This document shows, piece after piece, positions 8,669 to 17,730 of a stretch of DNA of 64,000 bases (positions are counted from its first letter, which is position 1; every line of letters begins with the position of its first letter). The position numbers and the translations under genes were made by a program. Location of the stretch: assembly GCA_964605235.1 (NCBI GenBank), contig CAZSBB010000002.1, positions 170,482 to 234,481 of the forward strand, in the 5' to 3' direction. This DNA is from CAZSBB01 sp964605235. Lineage in GTDB: Bacteria > Planctomycetota > Phycisphaerae > Phycisphaerales > Phycisphaeraceae. The notes under the pieces were generated by a model that worked only from the letters and a program-made list of their open reading frames with translations, ran no database searches and was not told the origin of the DNA.

Positions 8669-8882
8669 CGTCATGCCCACCGATGGGGGGGATCGACTTG
8701 CCACCGCACCTGCTGGGCCAGTTTTGATTCATGCGTTGCCCTGACGGCACCGGATGCGGGGAACCTTCCGATTTTTCATCCAACCCTGTCCATGATCGCA
8801 GAAAATATATATGTGTATTAAAATAATCAGTTTATGTAATGTAATTTACTGTTTGTAAATAACTACAACTTCATTTAATATC
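8669..8882 (+). promoter_or_regulatory. AT-rich upstream region of the sugar regulator
   Basis: The last ~90 bases (8795-8882) are extremely AT-rich for this genome, with runs such as AAATATATATGTGTATTA and the palindrome GTAATTTAC. This is the likely promoter region of the regulator at 8883. I cannot pick out a single -35/-10 pair with confidence. Confidence 0.4.
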
Positions 8883-10064
8883 ATGTACATGGACGCACCT
8901 GATCGAACCCAGGACGGACTGTGCACCCGCGAATTGCTTGAGCAGGAGATTCTGCGCCGGATCGGCAAGCAGTGGGGCGTGGGCGAGTGGTTGCCGCCGA
9001 TTCCGGATCTGGCGCGACTGCTTCATGCCGGGCAGGTCAACACCCAGCGTGCGGTCGCGGCGTTGGCGCGACAGGGCTATTTGTTGTCGTTGCGCGGCAA
9101 GGGCACGCTGGTTCGTCGTCGCCCGCCACAGAGCCAGCCCGGGGACGAACCCACCAACGCGCAGCTTTACCGGGTGGCGCTGGTCCATGCCTACAACACC
9201 GATCCATTTCTGCAGCAGGCGCTGACCGCCTGTCGGCAGGTGCTGCTGCCGCATTGTCGGCGTCTGGAGGTCGTAGGCTGCGACGGCCAGAACGCGCCGC
9301 TGATGTTGCGGGAATCCTTTGATGGTCTGGTGCTGCTGAATCCCAGTCAGGAAATGCTGGGGATGGCGGCCGGGGCGCGGCATGCCTTGCGCTTGTCGCT
9401 GGCGCAACCGCACGGCCAGTCCGATCAGGATGAGCACGACATCGTGGGCATTGACCAGCTTCACGGCGGCTATCTGGCGGGTCGGGCGCTGCGTCTGCTC
9501 GAGATCGACGGGTGCTGTTTCATCGGCCGCGCGGCGACGGGCACGGAGTTCGACCCGACCAGCGCCGCTCGACTGGCGGGTTTCGAACAGGGGTGGGGCG
9601 ACCAGCTTGACAGCGAAAGCCTGATGTATGGCAGGTTTTACGGGCCCACCACCGGCGCTCATGCTTACCGGCGCTGGAAGCAATTAAGTCCGCGTCCGCA
9701 GGGGATTTTCGCCTGCAATGATGAAATCGCCGTGGGTTTTCTGCTGGCGGCATTGGCGGATGAACTGCGGCCGGGCATCGACTTTCAACTCATTGGTTTC
9801 GATGGGCAGGAGCGCGGCAAACTGCCCGAAGCCACGCTGACCACCGTGACCGCGCCCATGGCGGCCCTGGGCCTGCTGGCGGGACAGCAACTGCTCACCC
9901 GGCTGCACGGTTCCACGTTGCCGCCGGTCCACCAGACGCTGCGTTGTCATCTGGAACCGGGACACACCACCGCTGCGTCCCTGATCGACGCTCTCGCATC
10001 CGCCGCAGACACGCCCCCCTTGGCGTCCGACTCTCAGGAGACCATTCATGATTCGCACCGCTGA
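8883..10064 (+). CDS. GntR-type HTH / LacI-type sensor transcriptional regulator
   Basis: 393 residues. Residues ~15-75 form a GntR-like winged helix (LEQEILRRIGKQWGVGEWLPPIPDLARLL, then YLLSLRGKGTLVRRR). Residues ~90-370 form a periplasmic-binding-protein-like LacI sensor (HGGYLAGRALRLLEI, GIFACNDEIAVGFLLAAL, LIGFDGQERGKL, TTVTAPMAALGLLAGQQLL). This architecture is common among sugar-responsive regulators in Planctomycetes and Lentisphaerae. Start ATG at 8883, or the second ATG at 8889. The gene overlaps the next pseudopilin-like gene by 17 bp, and the lyase follows, so it probably controls use of a pectin-type sugar polymer. Confidence 0.85.
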   Translation: MYMDAPDRTQDGLCTRELLEQEILRRIGKQWGVGEWLPPIPDLARLLHAGQVNTQRAVAALARQGYLLSLRGKGTLVRRRPPQSQPGDEPTNAQLYRVALVHAYNTDPFLQQALTACRQVLLPHCRRLEVVGCDGQNAPLMLRESFDGLVLLNPSQEMLGMAAGARHALRLSLAQPHGQSDQDEHDIVGIDQLHGGYLAGRALRLLEIDGCCFIGRAATGTEFDPTSAARLAGFEQGWGDQLDSESLMYGRFYGPTTGAHAYRRWKQLSPRPQGIFACNDEIAVGFLLAALADELRPGIDFQLIGFDGQERGKLPEATLTTVTAPMAALGLLAGQQLLTRLHGSTLPPVHQTLRCHLEPGHTTAASLIDALASAADTPPLASDSQETIHDSHR

Positions 10065-10896
10065 TCGTGTCGCCAACCGAACAGGCGCTTTCACCTTGAT
10101 CGAACTGCTGGTGGTGATCAGCATCATCAGCCTGCTGATTTCCATCCTGCTGCCGGCGCTGGGCAAAGCCCGCGCCGCCGGCGACCGGGTGCAGTGTCTG
10201 AGCAATCTGCGGCAGTGGGGCGTCATCCAGGCGACCTACGCCGGCGATTTCAAAGACCGCCTGCCGCCCGCCAAGCAGCAGAACTATCGCTTTTATGAGC
10301 CGACGCACGGCGGTCACGTCAATCTGGGGATGCTGTTCAAGACCGGACACGCCGCCGCCCCGGCGCTGCTGTTCTGTCCGGTGGCCGCCAGCGGTTATGC
10401 GGCAGTCGATCCCGGACGCCGAGGTCATCATCGCAAAGACTACGGCGACATCTGGCCCAACATTTTCGGCGGCATCTCCGGCGGCTCCTATGCCGTGCGC
10501 ACCGTCTCGGCGACCTACACCGCCGCCAATCCCGTCACGCCCACCAACTGGCTGCATGCCGATGACACAGCCTCCAACAACGCCAACTACAGCTTCCAGC
10601 TTTCCTCGGGCACCAGCAACACCGCGATGGTGGCCGACATGTACAACTTCTACATGCTCTTCAATCATCCTTCCCTGCCCGCCAGCCAGTTCGGCAACGC
10701 CGCTTACCGCACCGCCGGTCATGAGCTGGTCGCCAATCGCGTGTACGCCGATGGTTCAGGCGAGAGCGTGGATGAATCCCAGTCCTACACCGTGTTCGGC
10801 ATCGCCACGGTGTTCGGCATCAAAAACGGCGGCGGCCGCCAGACCTACGGCAGCGGCGGCTGGCCCTGGTATCAGGGGCTGGACCGCAACCAGTAA
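10048..10896 (+). CDS. Prepilin-type N-terminal cleavage/methylation domain protein
   Basis: 282 residues. After a short basic leader comes the type IV prepilin signature GAFTLIELLVVISI followed by a single long hydrophobic helix. Processing by a prepilin peptidase would occur after the Gly. The remainder (FCPVAAS, NFYMLFNHPS) matches the large DUF1559-like/H-X9-DG-type family that is abundant in Planctomycetes and often located beside carbohydrate-active enzymes. AGGAG precedes the ATG, and the start lies inside the regulator gene, so translation is coupled. Confidence 0.85.
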   Translation: MIRTADRVANRTGAFTLIELLVVISIISLLISILLPALGKARAAGDRVQCLSNLRQWGVIQATYAGDFKDRLPPAKQQNYRFYEPTHGGHVNLGMLFKTGHAAAPALLFCPVAASGYAAVDPGRRGHHRKDYGDIWPNIFGGISGGSYAVRTVSATYTAANPVTPTNWLHADDTASNNANYSFQLSSGTSNTAMVADMYNFYMLFNHPSLPASQFGNAAYRTAGHELVANRVYADGSGESVDESQSYTVFGIATVFGIKNGGGRQTYGSGGWPWYQGLDRNQ

Positions 10897-11011
10897 TCCC
10901 CGCCGCAGCGCCAGCGACGTTGCCATTCGCGCCCCCGGGTGCTGTGGTGTCGTCTGACCATTGGCCCCCCGCAAGCCCATATTCCCGCTGTTTTGTGAGT
11001 GGATATTGCCC

Positions 11012-14000
11012 ATGTTCCGTCACGTCCTGGTGCGCTGTTGCTTTGTTTCCGTGCTGCTGCTGTTGCTGCTGGCCGCCGGCCTGGTTCAGGCGTCGAGCTG
11101 GACCATCCCGCTGCGGATCGACCAACCCTTGCCCGATGCCCAGCCGGGGGCGCCGGTGCGCGTGGGCGTCCCCTTTGCCCGCGGGCGCCTGCTTGACCCT
11201 GCGACGGTCCAGGTGCGTGACAGCGCGGGACGGACGATCGCCCACCAGCAGCGCGTGCTGGCGACCTGGGACCCGCAGGGCCACGCGGGCGTGCGCTGGC
11301 TGCTGCTGGATTTCTGCGCTGATCCCGGCGTCGGCTATGCGGTGGTGATCGGCGACGCAGCCGAACCGGCGCAAGCGCCGCAGCCGGCTCTGGTTCGACA
11401 GGTCGAGGATCGGCTGATCGTCAACACCGGCCCGCTGCAGGGCTGGCTGCCGGCGCGCGGCGGATTCAATCTGCTGGAGCATCTGCAGTTTCTGGGCGAG
11501 CCGTTGCGGGCGGCGGAGCAGTCGGCTTTCGGCGGCTTCTATATCGAACACGAGGAGCGCGGCATCTTCCGCGCCGACCTGGATCCCAACGCGGCCATCA
11601 CGGTGGAAGAAGCCGGTCCCATCCATGCCGTGGTCAAAGCCGATGGCTGGTATACCAACGAAGCCGGCGAACAGTTTGGCCGGTACAGCATTCGGGTCCA
11701 CTTCTTCTGCGGCCGCGCTCAGGTGCGCGTGGACCACACCTTCATCTACACCGGCTTGTCCTCCGCGGACCGGCTGCGCAGCGTCAGTGTCGCCTGGCCC
11801 CGCCGCGCCAAGCAGCGCGGCTTCATCGGCGGCGCGGATGTGCTGGGCGGCGCGGTGGCGGCGGATGTGCTGGACAACAGTTATTTTGTGCTCGATGCCG
11901 TGGACAATCGACACATCGAGTTGCTCGCCACCGGGCTGGTGCCGGATCAGCGCGTGCGGGTGGCGGATCGCGCTGGCGGCTGGATGGCTTACGACGGCTT
12001 GACGGTCGCGCTGCGCGATGCCTGGCAGCAGTTCCCCTGGGAAATGGAAGTCGACGCCGGCGTGGTTCGCCTGCACCTGTGGCCCCGCCATGGCCGGCTG
12101 CTCGACACCAGCTTCGATGGCCAATGGTGGTTCCTCGACGAACACCAGAAGCGCACCCTGGCGATGCAGAAGCCCAAAGCCGGCGCGGACCCCGACGCCT
12201 GGCTGGCGAAACTGCGGGAGCGCACCAATGCCACCGGCGCCGCCAAGACCCACGAGTTCTGGTTCCAGTTGCGCGGCCCGCAGGCTGCCAACCAGCCCCA
12301 GGCGCTGGCGCCGCACCTGGCGGGGTTGGCGCGGCAGGTGATGCGGCCGACGCTGGCGCTGGTCGATCCCGACTACGCCGCCGCCACGCTGGCGCTGGAT
12401 TTCGCGCCGCATGCCGCCGTGGGTGATCCACGCTTCGCCGCGGTGGACAACTACTATGCGAGTCTGCGGCAGATGATCGACCAGCTGACCGAGCAGGAAC
12501 ATCGCTATGGCTGGTGGGACTGGGGCGGCTATCACCAGCACGTCGGCGGGGATTTCTTCTTCACCAACAGCAGCTTCGCCGACACTCAGCGGGTCACCAA
12601 ATGGCATCGGGCTCGCCCCAAGTCGCATTATGGCTGGGGCATACTGCCCTGGACCCAGGTGTTCCGCGGCGGGGGACGCGCCTGGCTGGATTACGCCCAC
12701 ACCTACACGCGGTATTCCGCGGACCGCGCCCATGTGCATCACACCGCCCACGGCCGCAACGCCGGCGCCGAGTACCACTATGACAACAGCGAGATTCACT
12801 GGATGGGCGGCTACCTGGGCGCGCCCGGCGGCGATATCGTCTCGAGCAATCTGCAGCACAAGGGCGATTATCTGGCGATGTACTGGCTCACCGGCGATCG
12901 CCGCGCCCTGGACGTGCTGCAGATGTGGGGCGAAATGGCGCTGGCGTTGGCGCGCGCCGATCCACCGCGTTGGAACCCGGCGGGAGGCATGCACATTCCG
13001 TTCGCCCAGGGCAATGAAATCCGCAACGCCGGCATGCTGCTGCACCGCATCATGACCCTCTACCAGGCGACGTGGGATCCCCGCTATCTCGAATTGGCGC
13101 AGCCGCTGGTGACCTGCTTCGCAGCGGTGACTTCGCCGCAGGTCCTGGCGCAGTGCGAAGGCCCCGCCGACCAGTGGAAATTTCATCAAGCCAACGGTTG
13201 GGCGTACGAAGGTTTATGGTTGTACTGGCAGCTCACGGGCGATCAGCGCATTCGGCCGGCGCTGGACGCCTTCCTGCAGCGGGCGATGGATTTCGACGGC
13301 GGGGTGGGTGATGGCTTTGGCCCCATGCGCGCTTTCACCTTCCATTACCTGCTCACCGGAGATACAACCGCATTGGACCTGGGCCGGGGGGTGCTCGACG
13401 ATCTGCTGTATCAGGGTTTGACGCCGCGCAATTGGCATCCCAATACGCTCAAGTTCACCTCCATCGCGCTGCCGCAACTGCTGGGCGCGCTGACCCAGGC
13501 TCCCGATAGCTGGCGGGCTGCGAGCCTGCCCATTGCTCCCGCCACCGCCACGCTGACCTATCGCTACGCCCATGAGCGCGACCCGGTCAGTCGGCAGGGG
13601 GCCCGGTTGTATCTGCGGGAAGCGGAGGATCGCGCCTGGACCCTGCATGGCGTTTTCAGCCATGGCGGCGCGTTCGTGCTCATTGCGCCCGATGGCCGCA
13701 CGGTCGCCCAGGCCAGCCTGGATGCGGCGGTGAGCAATCAACTGCGCTGGTCAGTTCCGCGCGATGGCCAGACCGGCGACTATGTGCTGCTGTGCACTGG
13801 CGGGTTGACCATTCTGCCCAACAACCGCAACCGCAGCTTACAGGGACGGATCGTGCAGTGCCCGCTGCCCATGGTGGTTGACGCCGGCGCCGTGCACTAT
13901 GCCTGGCCCACGCTGCAGAATCAGGTGGTCTTCGCCCACCAGCCGGCGGGGAATGCGGTGCAGTTGGAGATCGAACTGCTCGACCGTTTTCGCCCGGTGC

Positions 14001-14275
14001 GGGTCAGCACGGCCAATGGCCAGGTGCTGGTGGACAGCCGGGACCACCTGCCGCGCGGCGACGGGGTGTGGTGGTTCGAGTTGCCGGCGTCAACCACCCC
14101 ACGGGAACTGGCGATCGAACTGGCCAATGAACCCGGCCGGTGGTATGCCTCAGAGAAGACCCTGCCGCGCCGGCTGATGCTGCATGGCGCACCGGCCTAC
14201 CTGGCGGCGCGGCCGGGGGTATGGTTCGAGCCTCGTCCCCCGGCGGGACAGCCCGCCCTGGGCGCCTGGGAATAG
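11012..14275 (+). CDS. Large secreted exo-rhamnogalacturonan lyase (YetA/PcRGLX-like) family protein
   Basis: 1087 residues from ATG 11012; residues 1-29 are a clear signal peptide (VLLLLLLAAGLVQAS). The N-terminal part (SSWTIPLRIDQPLPDAQPG, VPFARGRLLDP, VQVRDSAGRTI) matches the RIFT-barrel domain of the PcRGLX/YetA-like family. The middle (GWWDWGGYHQHVGGDFFF, AGAEYHYDNSEIHWMGGYL, HIPFAQGNEIRNAGMLLHR) looks like an alpha/alpha barrel polysaccharide-lyase core, and a beta-rich C-terminus follows. The family includes PL26 exo-rhamnogalacturonan lyases; the exact substrate is inferred. It is preceded by the GntR/LacI-type regulator and a pseudopilin. The last ~10 codons are repeated 187 bp downstream as a non-coding relic. 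Confidence 0.7.
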   Translation: MFRHVLVRCCFVSVLLLLLLAAGLVQASSWTIPLRIDQPLPDAQPGAPVRVGVPFARGRLLDPATVQVRDSAGRTIAHQQRVLATWDPQGHAGVRWLLLDFCADPGVGYAVVIGDAAEPAQAPQPALVRQVEDRLIVNTGPLQGWLPARGGFNLLEHLQFLGEPLRAAEQSAFGGFYIEHEERGIFRADLDPNAAITVEEAGPIHAVVKADGWYTNEAGEQFGRYSIRVHFFCGRAQVRVDHTFIYTGLSSADRLRSVSVAWPRRAKQRGFIGGADVLGGAVAADVLDNSYFVLDAVDNRHIELLATGLVPDQRVRVADRAGGWMAYDGLTVALRDAWQQFPWEMEVDAGVVRLHLWPRHGRLLDTSFDGQWWFLDEHQKRTLAMQKPKAGADPDAWLAKLRERTNATGAAKTHEFWFQLRGPQAANQPQALAPHLAGLARQVMRPTLALVDPDYAAATLALDFAPHAAVGDPRFAAVDNYYASLRQMIDQLTEQEHRYGWWDWGGYHQHVGGDFFFTNSSFADTQRVTKWHRARPKSHYGWGILPWTQVFRGGGRAWLDYAHTYTRYSADRAHVHHTAHGRNAGAEYHYDNSEIHWMGGYLGAPGGDIVSSNLQHKGDYLAMYWLTGDRRALDVLQMWGEMALALARADPPRWNPAGGMHIPFAQGNEIRNAGMLLHRIMTLYQATWDPRYLELAQPLVTCFAAVTSPQVLAQCEGPADQWKFHQANGWAYEGLWLYWQLTGDQRIRPALDAFLQRAMDFDGGVGDGFGPMRAFTFHYLLTGDTTALDLGRGVLDDLLYQGLTPRNWHPNTLKFTSIALPQLLGALTQAPDSWRAASLPIAPATATLTYRYAHERDPVSRQGARLYLREAEDRAWTLHGVFSHGGAFVLIAPDGRTVAQASLDAAVSNQLRWSVPRDGQTGDYVLLCTGGLTILPNNRNRSLQGRIVQCPLPMVVDAGAVHYAWPTLQNQVVFAHQPAGNAVQLEIELLDRFRPVRVSTANGQVLVDSRDHLPRGDGVWWFELPASTTPRELAIELANEPGRWYASEKTLPRRLMLHGAPAYLAARPGVWFEPRPPAGQPALGAWE

Positions 14276-14385
14276 CCTGCACCGGCGGCAGAACAACCAT
14301 CCCCACCCGGCTGCGCTCCCTGCCTCCACGGAACGCCGCAACATCCCGACGTCTAAAATGTATTTTCAATTAAAATACGTTTTAG
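14240..14385. repeat. Tandem duplication, first copy (lyase 3' end plus palindrome)
   Basis: This stretch contains the last ~10 codons of the lyase gene, the stop codon, ~80 bp of spacer and palindrome copy 2. It is repeated at 14426-14569, at an offset of 186-187 bp. The copies differ by scattered substitutions and one 1-bp indel. Confidence 0.8.
14355..14383. repeat. AT-rich palindrome, copy 2 of 4
   Basis: AAAATGTATTTT / CAATT / AAAATACGTTTT: same as copy 1 apart from one arm mismatch (ACG for ACA). Flanking CT and AG extend the symmetry. It lies 80 bp after the lyase stop codon. Confidence 0.85.
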
Positions 14386-14425
14386 CTACCTTCCGCGGCT
14401 ACGCTGGGCGGGGTTGAGTCCCACT

Positions 14426-14569
14426 CCCGACGGGACTGCCCGCCCTGGGCGTCTGGGAATAGCCAGAACCGGTGGCAGGGCAACCGTTCCCACCCAGCCG
14501 CGCCCCCTGTCCCACGGAACGCCGTATCATCCCGACGTCTAAAATGTATTTTCAATTAAAATACATTTT
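14426..14569. repeat. Tandem duplication, second copy
   Basis: Relic of the lyase C-terminus: it would read GLPALGVWE-stop, against GQPALGAWE-stop in the gene. The spacer and palindrome copy 3 follow. It shows that the palindrome and the adjacent gene end were duplicated together. Confidence 0.8.
14541..14569. repeat. AT-rich palindrome, copy 3 of 4
   Basis: Perfect copy of the 12-5-12 element, identical to copy 1. It is part of the duplicated segment. Confidence 0.85.
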
Positions 14570-14860
14570 GGCCGACTGCCGAAACCATGCGGGGCAAGGT
14601 CGAGACGCTGCCCGCTGACGGGCCTGCTCCCCAGCCAGCCCGTGTTCGCCCCACAGCAGGCACGCACCGCCACGGGCTGATGCGTCAAAACAAACGCATG
14701 TACGCAACTTGAACGAGCCCCGCGCGTGAGCAAGGGGTTGCGGCGCAACCGCAGCGGCGTGACGCTATAAAAATCAACCCCTGGCTGACGGTCGGGCCTC
14801 GTAGAGCAAAGGCGCTTGGGGTACAGGAGTGTGCTCTGGATGAGGAGTCATGTCGGCGTC

Positions 14861-14897
14861 GCTTAAAATGTATTTTCAATTAAAATACATTTTAAGC
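14861..14897. repeat. AT-rich palindrome, copy 4 of 4 (longest arms)
   Basis: The 12-bp arms are extended to 16 bp by GCTT on the left and AAGC on the right, around the same CAATT centre. This gives a perfect 37-bp inverted repeat. It lies ~95 bp beyond the 3' end of recX. Confidence 0.85.
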
Positions 14898-14988
14898 CGT
14901 CCGGCGCGCACCGTGGGGCGCGGTGGGAGGCTATGAGCTGGTCACCGGCGGGTCGGCTAGTCGGCTAGTAAGCTGGTCGGCGGGTCGG

Positions 14989-15639
14989 CTAGGTCGTTGC
15001 TTCCCCGTCGCGCACCACCTGTTCCATCACCTGCTGCACCACGTCCAGGTCGAAGCCGCGCCGCGCCAGCAGGCCCCACAGGCGGCGTTTGGCGACCGGA
15101 GCGGGCAACTTACGCAGCGTCGCCCAGCGTTTGCGCGCCAGGGTCAGGGCGGCAGCCGTGGGGTCATGGGTCGGCTCGGCGCGCAGCTCGGTCAGCAGTT
15201 GGTCGATGAGCTGGCGCTCCAGGCCGCGCTGCATGAGCTTGCGGCGGAGCAGGGCGGGGCCGGCGGGTTTTTGCGCCAGTTGGGCGCGGATGATCGAGCG
15301 TCCCAGGGCGGCGTCATCGAGCACGCCCAGTTCCGTCAGGCGGTCGCACACGCGCTGCACGATGGCGGGGGCGTGTTCCAGTTCGCTTAGCTTGCGCGCC
15401 AGCCGGCGGGTGCTCCACAGCCGCTGGTTGAGCCGCTTCATCGCATCGCGCAGCGCCTGGTCATAAGCGGCGGCATCGCGCACAGCAGCGGCGGTGGCGT
15501 CGTCCCACACCTGCCCAACCTGCAGACCCAGGTCGGCGACCAGCTTGTGATTAAGCGTGGCGACGGTGCGGCCGTCCACACGGATGCGGATGCGGGTGGC
15601 GTCGCGGGGGCTGGGAACCAGGCTGGTGAGTTGCGCCAT
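14989..15639 (-). CDS. recX: RecX family regulatory protein
   Basis: 216 residues from the ATG at 15639. Contains repeated three-helix modules typical of RecX: MKRLNQRLWSTRRLARKLSE, VCDRLTELGVLDDAALGRSII, GPALLRRKLMQRGLERQLIDQ and KRRLWGLLARRGFDLDVVQQVM. RecX binds RecA filaments and dampens recombination and SOS activity. No recA is adjacent. The longer upstream frame overlaps the divergent oxidoreductase gene and is not real. It is divergent from the oxidoreductase at 15715. Confidence 0.85.
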   Translation of the reverse strand: MAQLTSLVPSPRDATRIRIRVDGRTVATLNHKLVADLGLQVGQVWDDATAAAVRDAAAYDQALRDAMKRLNQRLWSTRRLARKLSELEHAPAIVQRVCDRLTELGVLDDAALGRSIIRAQLAQKPAGPALLRRKLMQRGLERQLIDQLLTELRAEPTHDPTAAALTLARKRWATLRKLPAPVAKRRLWGLLARRGFDLDVVQQVMEQVVRDGEATT

Positions 15640-15714
15640 GGGGGGCAGTTTACCGGCGGAAAATCGGGGGATGGCGATTACACTACATTTTGCCACATCT
15701 TGATGGGAGGCCAC

Positions 15715-16716
15715 ATGAAACGAGTGCTCGTGGAGCGTTTCGGCGGGGCGGAGATGCTGCAGGTGGTGGAGGAGGAGATGCCCCAGCCGGGTCCGGGCCA
15801 GGTGCGGGTGCGCATTACCAGCATCGGGATGAACCATGCCGACCTGATGGCGCGGCGGGGCGAGTACAAGCTGGCGTCGGGCGATCCGCCATTCACCCCG
15901 GGGCTTGAAGCCGGCGGCATCATCGAAATGCTGGGGGAAGGGGTGCAGGATCGCACGACGGGTGAACGCGTGACGCTGGGCGTGGACGTGCCCCGGGCGG
16001 GCCTGGGCAGTTACCGCAGCCACATCGTGTGCGCCGCCGAGCAGACCGTGCCGGTGCCAGATGTGATCCCGGAGCAGCAACTGGGCGCGTTGTGGCTGAG
16101 CTACCTGACGGCGTGGGGTTGCCTGGTCTGGAAACAGCGTTTGCGGGCGGGGCAGGTGGTGGTGATTCCGGCGGCGAGCAGCGCTGTGGCGCTGGCGGCT
16201 GCGCAGATCGCCCGGCAGATCGGCGCGATGGCGGTGGGGCTGACCCGCAGCGCGCACAAAGTTGAATTGCTCCAGCAGATGCCCGAAGCCGCCTACACCC
16301 ATGTGCTGTGCACCGAGGACGGCGAGTGGGTCAAGCATCTCAAGTACCTGACCGACGGCGGGGGCGTGGACGTGATTTTCGATCCCGTGGCGGCAGGCTC
16401 ATTCCTGGAAGCGGAGATTCGTACGCTGGCGCAAGGCGGCACCATCTGGATCTACGGGTTGCTGGGCAAGCCGGGCCCGTTGAATGTGCAGGCGCTGATC
16501 CGCAAGCAGGCGAGCCTGCGCGGATGGGCGTTGTCGGAACTGGTGGCGGCGGGGCCGGAGCATTATCGCTGCGGTTATGCGTACATCCTGGAAGGCTTCG
16601 CGCGCGGGTGGTTCAAGCAGCACCTGAGCATGACCTTCAAGCTCGAAGATGTCCGGGAAGCGCAGACGTTCATGGAGAAGGGTGAGCACATCGGGAAACT
16701 GGTGTTGATCCCGTGA
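15715..16716 (+). CDS. Zinc-type alcohol dehydrogenase / NADPH:quinone oxidoreductase-like protein
   Basis: 333 residues, with GGGAGG before the ATG at 15715. MDR superfamily: N-terminal GroES-like domain (PGPGQVRVRITSIGMNHADL, FTPGLEAGGIIEMLGEGV) and Rossmann domain (GQVVVIPAASSAVALAAAQIA, GVDVIFDPVAAGS, GTIWIYGLLG). The Cys/His zinc ligands of alcohol dehydrogenases are not seen, which fits quinone oxidoreductase-type members. It uses NAD(P)H; the substrate is unknown. Confidence 0.85.
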   Translation: MKRVLVERFGGAEMLQVVEEEMPQPGPGQVRVRITSIGMNHADLMARRGEYKLASGDPPFTPGLEAGGIIEMLGEGVQDRTTGERVTLGVDVPRAGLGSYRSHIVCAAEQTVPVPDVIPEQQLGALWLSYLTAWGCLVWKQRLRAGQVVVIPAASSAVALAAAQIARQIGAMAVGLTRSAHKVELLQQMPEAAYTHVLCTEDGEWVKHLKYLTDGGGVDVIFDPVAAGSFLEAEIRTLAQGGTIWIYGLLGKPGPLNVQALIRKQASLRGWALSELVAAGPEHYRCGYAYILEGFARGWFKQHLSMTFKLEDVREAQTFMEKGEHIGKLVLIP

Positions 16717-16860
16717 GTGCGCGGGGGGGTGAGGCGGCGCGGGGGTAGTCGTGGGGATGCAGAGGCGCAAGCGTGATGACGGTGGGCGCGGGGAGGTTGG
16801 TGGTTGCGGGTGCGCGCTTGGTTGGGGGTGAAGTTCAGTGGAGCGATGGGTGCAGCGTGT

Positions 16861-17370
16861 TTACGTGATGTCGCCGATGGTGACTTCACCGCTGACGGGG
16901 TCGACGCTGACGGTGATGGAGCGGCCGCCGGTGGTGAGGGTGATCACCGCGGCCGTGCCCTGATCCAGTTGCCCGTACATGCCAAAGCCCAGGGTCAGGT
17001 CATCGCCCACAGTGGCGCTCTGGATGGCAATGCCCGCCAGCTCGCGCGCCCGGCCCTGCCCGAAGGTGACGGTGTACGCCTGCTTGCCCACCGGATTAGT
17101 CAGCGGCGTGGCGGGGGCGCTGGCGGCCGCGAGCCGATAGCTGGCGCTGCCGAGATCGAACACCACCACGCACAAGTCGTCGGCATGGCTGATCGAATGC
17201 ACCTGGGCGTACGCCAGGTCGGCGGCCAGCAGTTCGGCAGCCGAGCGCAGCCTGGTGGAATTGGTCTGCCCGAGCAGCGGCAACGCCATGGCGGCGAGGA
17301 TGCCCATGATCGTCACCACGATGACGATTTCGATGAGCGTGAAACCTCGGTTGACACGGTTGCGCGGCAT
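16861..17370 (-). CDS. GspH/FimT-like pseudopilin
   Basis: 169 residues from the ATG at 17370. Prepilin leader MPRNRVNRG followed by FTLIEIVIVVTIMGILAAMA, with cleavage after the Gly and a Glu at +5. The C-terminal domain is beta-rich (VVFDLGSASYRLAA, TLGFGMYGQLDQG, ITLTTGGRSITVSVDPVSG), as in minor pseudopilins of type II secretion or type IV pili. It faces away from two other pseudopilin genes, forming a small divergent pseudopilin locus. Confidence 0.85.
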   Translation of the reverse strand: MPRNRVNRGFTLIEIVIVVTIMGILAAMALPLLGQTNSTRLRSAAELLAADLAYAQVHSISHADDLCVVVFDLGSASYRLAAASAPATPLTNPVGKQAYTVTFGQGRARELAGIAIQSATVGDDLTLGFGMYGQLDQGTAAVITLTTGGRSITVSVDPVSGEVTIGDIT

Positions 17371-17730
17371 GAAGTCATTTCCACCAGACCCGGGACCGTC
17401 AGCGATGCGGAGTCCAGCCGCCGCCGCAGCGAGCAGCGCGCGCGGACCCCGTGATTCACTAAACGAACCATCGGCCCACGCCGCCAATCAGGTGCGGCCG
17501 GACTTCCCCGCCCGGCGCGAATCGCGCGATCATGCTGACGGTTATGCCGATTATGCCGACCACACCCGGCGCGGCGGGGCAGGTATCAGTGGTCGCAGTG
17601 GACCGGGAGTGATGGGTATCGTTGATTTGACCGACGCGAGAAGCAGGTGAGGACACGGGACAGGACGCGGGCAGGGTCCGCACAGCGCGGTCTGAGCGTC
17701 CTGGGGCCGACAGTGCCGGAGCGCGTTGCC
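17371..17730. other. Intergenic region between divergent pseudopilin genes
   Basis: 360 bases. It presumably holds both promoters. A weak near-tandem GTTATGCCGATTATGCCGA is visible near 17541. I see no gene. Confidence 0.4.

Larger units (their letters stand above)
14276..14988. other. Gene-free stretch with three palindromes and a duplication
   Basis: 713 bases without a credible gene. It holds palindrome copies 2-4 and the second copy of the duplicated segment. The end (14951-14993) has a short reiteration of GTCGGCTAG / GTCGGCGG that runs into the recX stop codon. Confidence 0.7.

Noticed and set aside
10820..13189. A 789-codon open frame antisense to the lyase gene
   Set aside because: Long antisense frames are expected at this GC content; the composition is Arg/Gly/His-rich without any domain, and the plus-strand frame has a signal peptide and family motifs.
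15640..16338. Long N-terminal extension of RecX
   Set aside because: It would run antisense through the oxidoreductase gene; RecX family length is matched by the start at 15639.
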